In this document: positions 5,494 through 5,720 of the stretch, one piece after another
Layout of the letters: each line of letters starts with the position of its first letter
How positions within the stretch are numbered: position 1 is the stretch's first letter
Assembly: GCA_019239815.1 (NCBI GenBank)
Contig: JAFAZL010000659.1
Location: 1-5,720, forward strand
DNA: 5,720 nt
Direction: 5' to 3'
From: Acidobacteriota bacterium
GTDB lineage: Bacteria; Acidobacteriota; Terriglobia; Acidoferrales; UBA7541
Translations under genes and position numbers: made by a program
The notes under the pieces: model-generated
What the model was told of the DNA's origin: nothing
The model's database searches: none
Seen by the model: only the letters and a program-made list of their open reading frames with translations

Positions 5494-5720
5494 CTACCCA
5501 AGCCGAAGCGCGTTTTTCGGAAGGCGGGGGCGGAGCTTGCCGGCGCCTAGTGCTTCGAGGGCGCGGAGGCGCGAGGCGAGTACACCGGCGGTGAGACGTC
5601 GTTCGCGGAAGAGGCGGCAGAGAAGGTCTGGGGCCGGCTTGTTCGCTTTGCGTGCGTTGCATTCGACACAACAGGCGACGAGGTTGCGATAGGAGTTGCC
5701 GCCAGAATGGATTTGCGGGA
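5494..5720 (-). CDS. HNH endonuclease, C-terminal part (5' end outside window)
   Basis: The minus strand is open from the right edge to TAG at 5494-5496, giving 74 residues with no start inside the window. It begins PQIHSGGNSYRNLVACC, the second half of an HNH nuclease motif. His4 is the catalytic or metal histidine, Asn13 (in YRNLV) is the HNH asparagine, and CVEC (Cys17, Cys20) followed by NARK gives the zinc-binding pair and final turn. A basic helical tail (DLLCRLFRERRLTAGVLASRLRAL, split around residues 31-56) and KLRPRLP follow. The first cysteine pair and the upstream histidine would lie beyond 5720. Such small nucleases cut or nick DNA in mobile, defence or repair settings; the role here cannot be told. 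It reads toward the regulator, in the same direction, and its stop lies next to the PurD-like remnant. Confidence 0.75.
   Translation of the reverse strand, partial: PQIHSGGNSYRNLVACCVECNARKANKPAPDLLCRLFRERRLTAGVLASRLRALEALGAGKLRPRLPKNALRLG

Overview
The window reads as GC-rich bacterial chromosome (roughly 60% G+C by eye). No RNA gene, CRISPR array, transposase or integrase is visible. The phylum cannot be fixed from this alone. A PurD-like ATP-grasp gene, an HNH nuclease with a GGNSYRNLVACC-type motif and a large winged-helix/ATPase/helical-repeat regulator together would suit an Acidobacteriota-like or other soil Gram-negative genome, but that is a low-confidence inference.

Layout from left to right: (1) 1-1140, plus strand: a PurD-like (phosphoribosylamine--glycine ligase family) ATP-grasp protein, cut by the left edge and missing its N-terminus. 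(2) 1141-1385: convergent intergenic gap with no recognisable gene. (3) 1386-2096, minus strand: an alpha/beta-hydrolase with a complete catalytic triad and a textbook Shine-Dalgarno. (4) 2097-2307: a leader with a palindrome beside a TTGACT box and a weak terminator-like hairpin. (5) 2308-5136, minus strand: a 942-residue regulator made of an OmpR-type winged helix, an NB-ARC/LuxR-type P-loop ATPase and a long helical repeat region. (6) 5137-5493: a control region with alternative hairpins, a possible -10 box, a plus-strand intrinsic terminator and a decayed second copy of the PurD-like gene's 3' end. (7) 5494-5720, minus strand: the C-terminus of an HNH endonuclease, cut by the right edge.

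The regulator and the hydrolase lie in the same orientation, regulator first, 211 bp apart. They probably form a local regulatory pair in which the STAND-type regulator senses a ligand and controls the hydrolase and/or itself. No step of this is proven by the sequence. The PurD-like and HNH genes appear functionally unrelated to the pair.

The most notable signal is the near-repeat of the last ~55 bp of the PurD-like gene at 5435-5488, just beyond the HNH stop codon. Several differences are synonymous in the PurD reading frame, and three single-base indels break that frame, so it looks like a pseudogene remnant. The regulator-hydrolase block is therefore bracketed by direct copies of one gene's 3' end. 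This suggests that the block was inserted, or that a tandem duplication collapsed, between an older convergent PurD-like/HNH pair. I see no clear novel defence or metabolic system.
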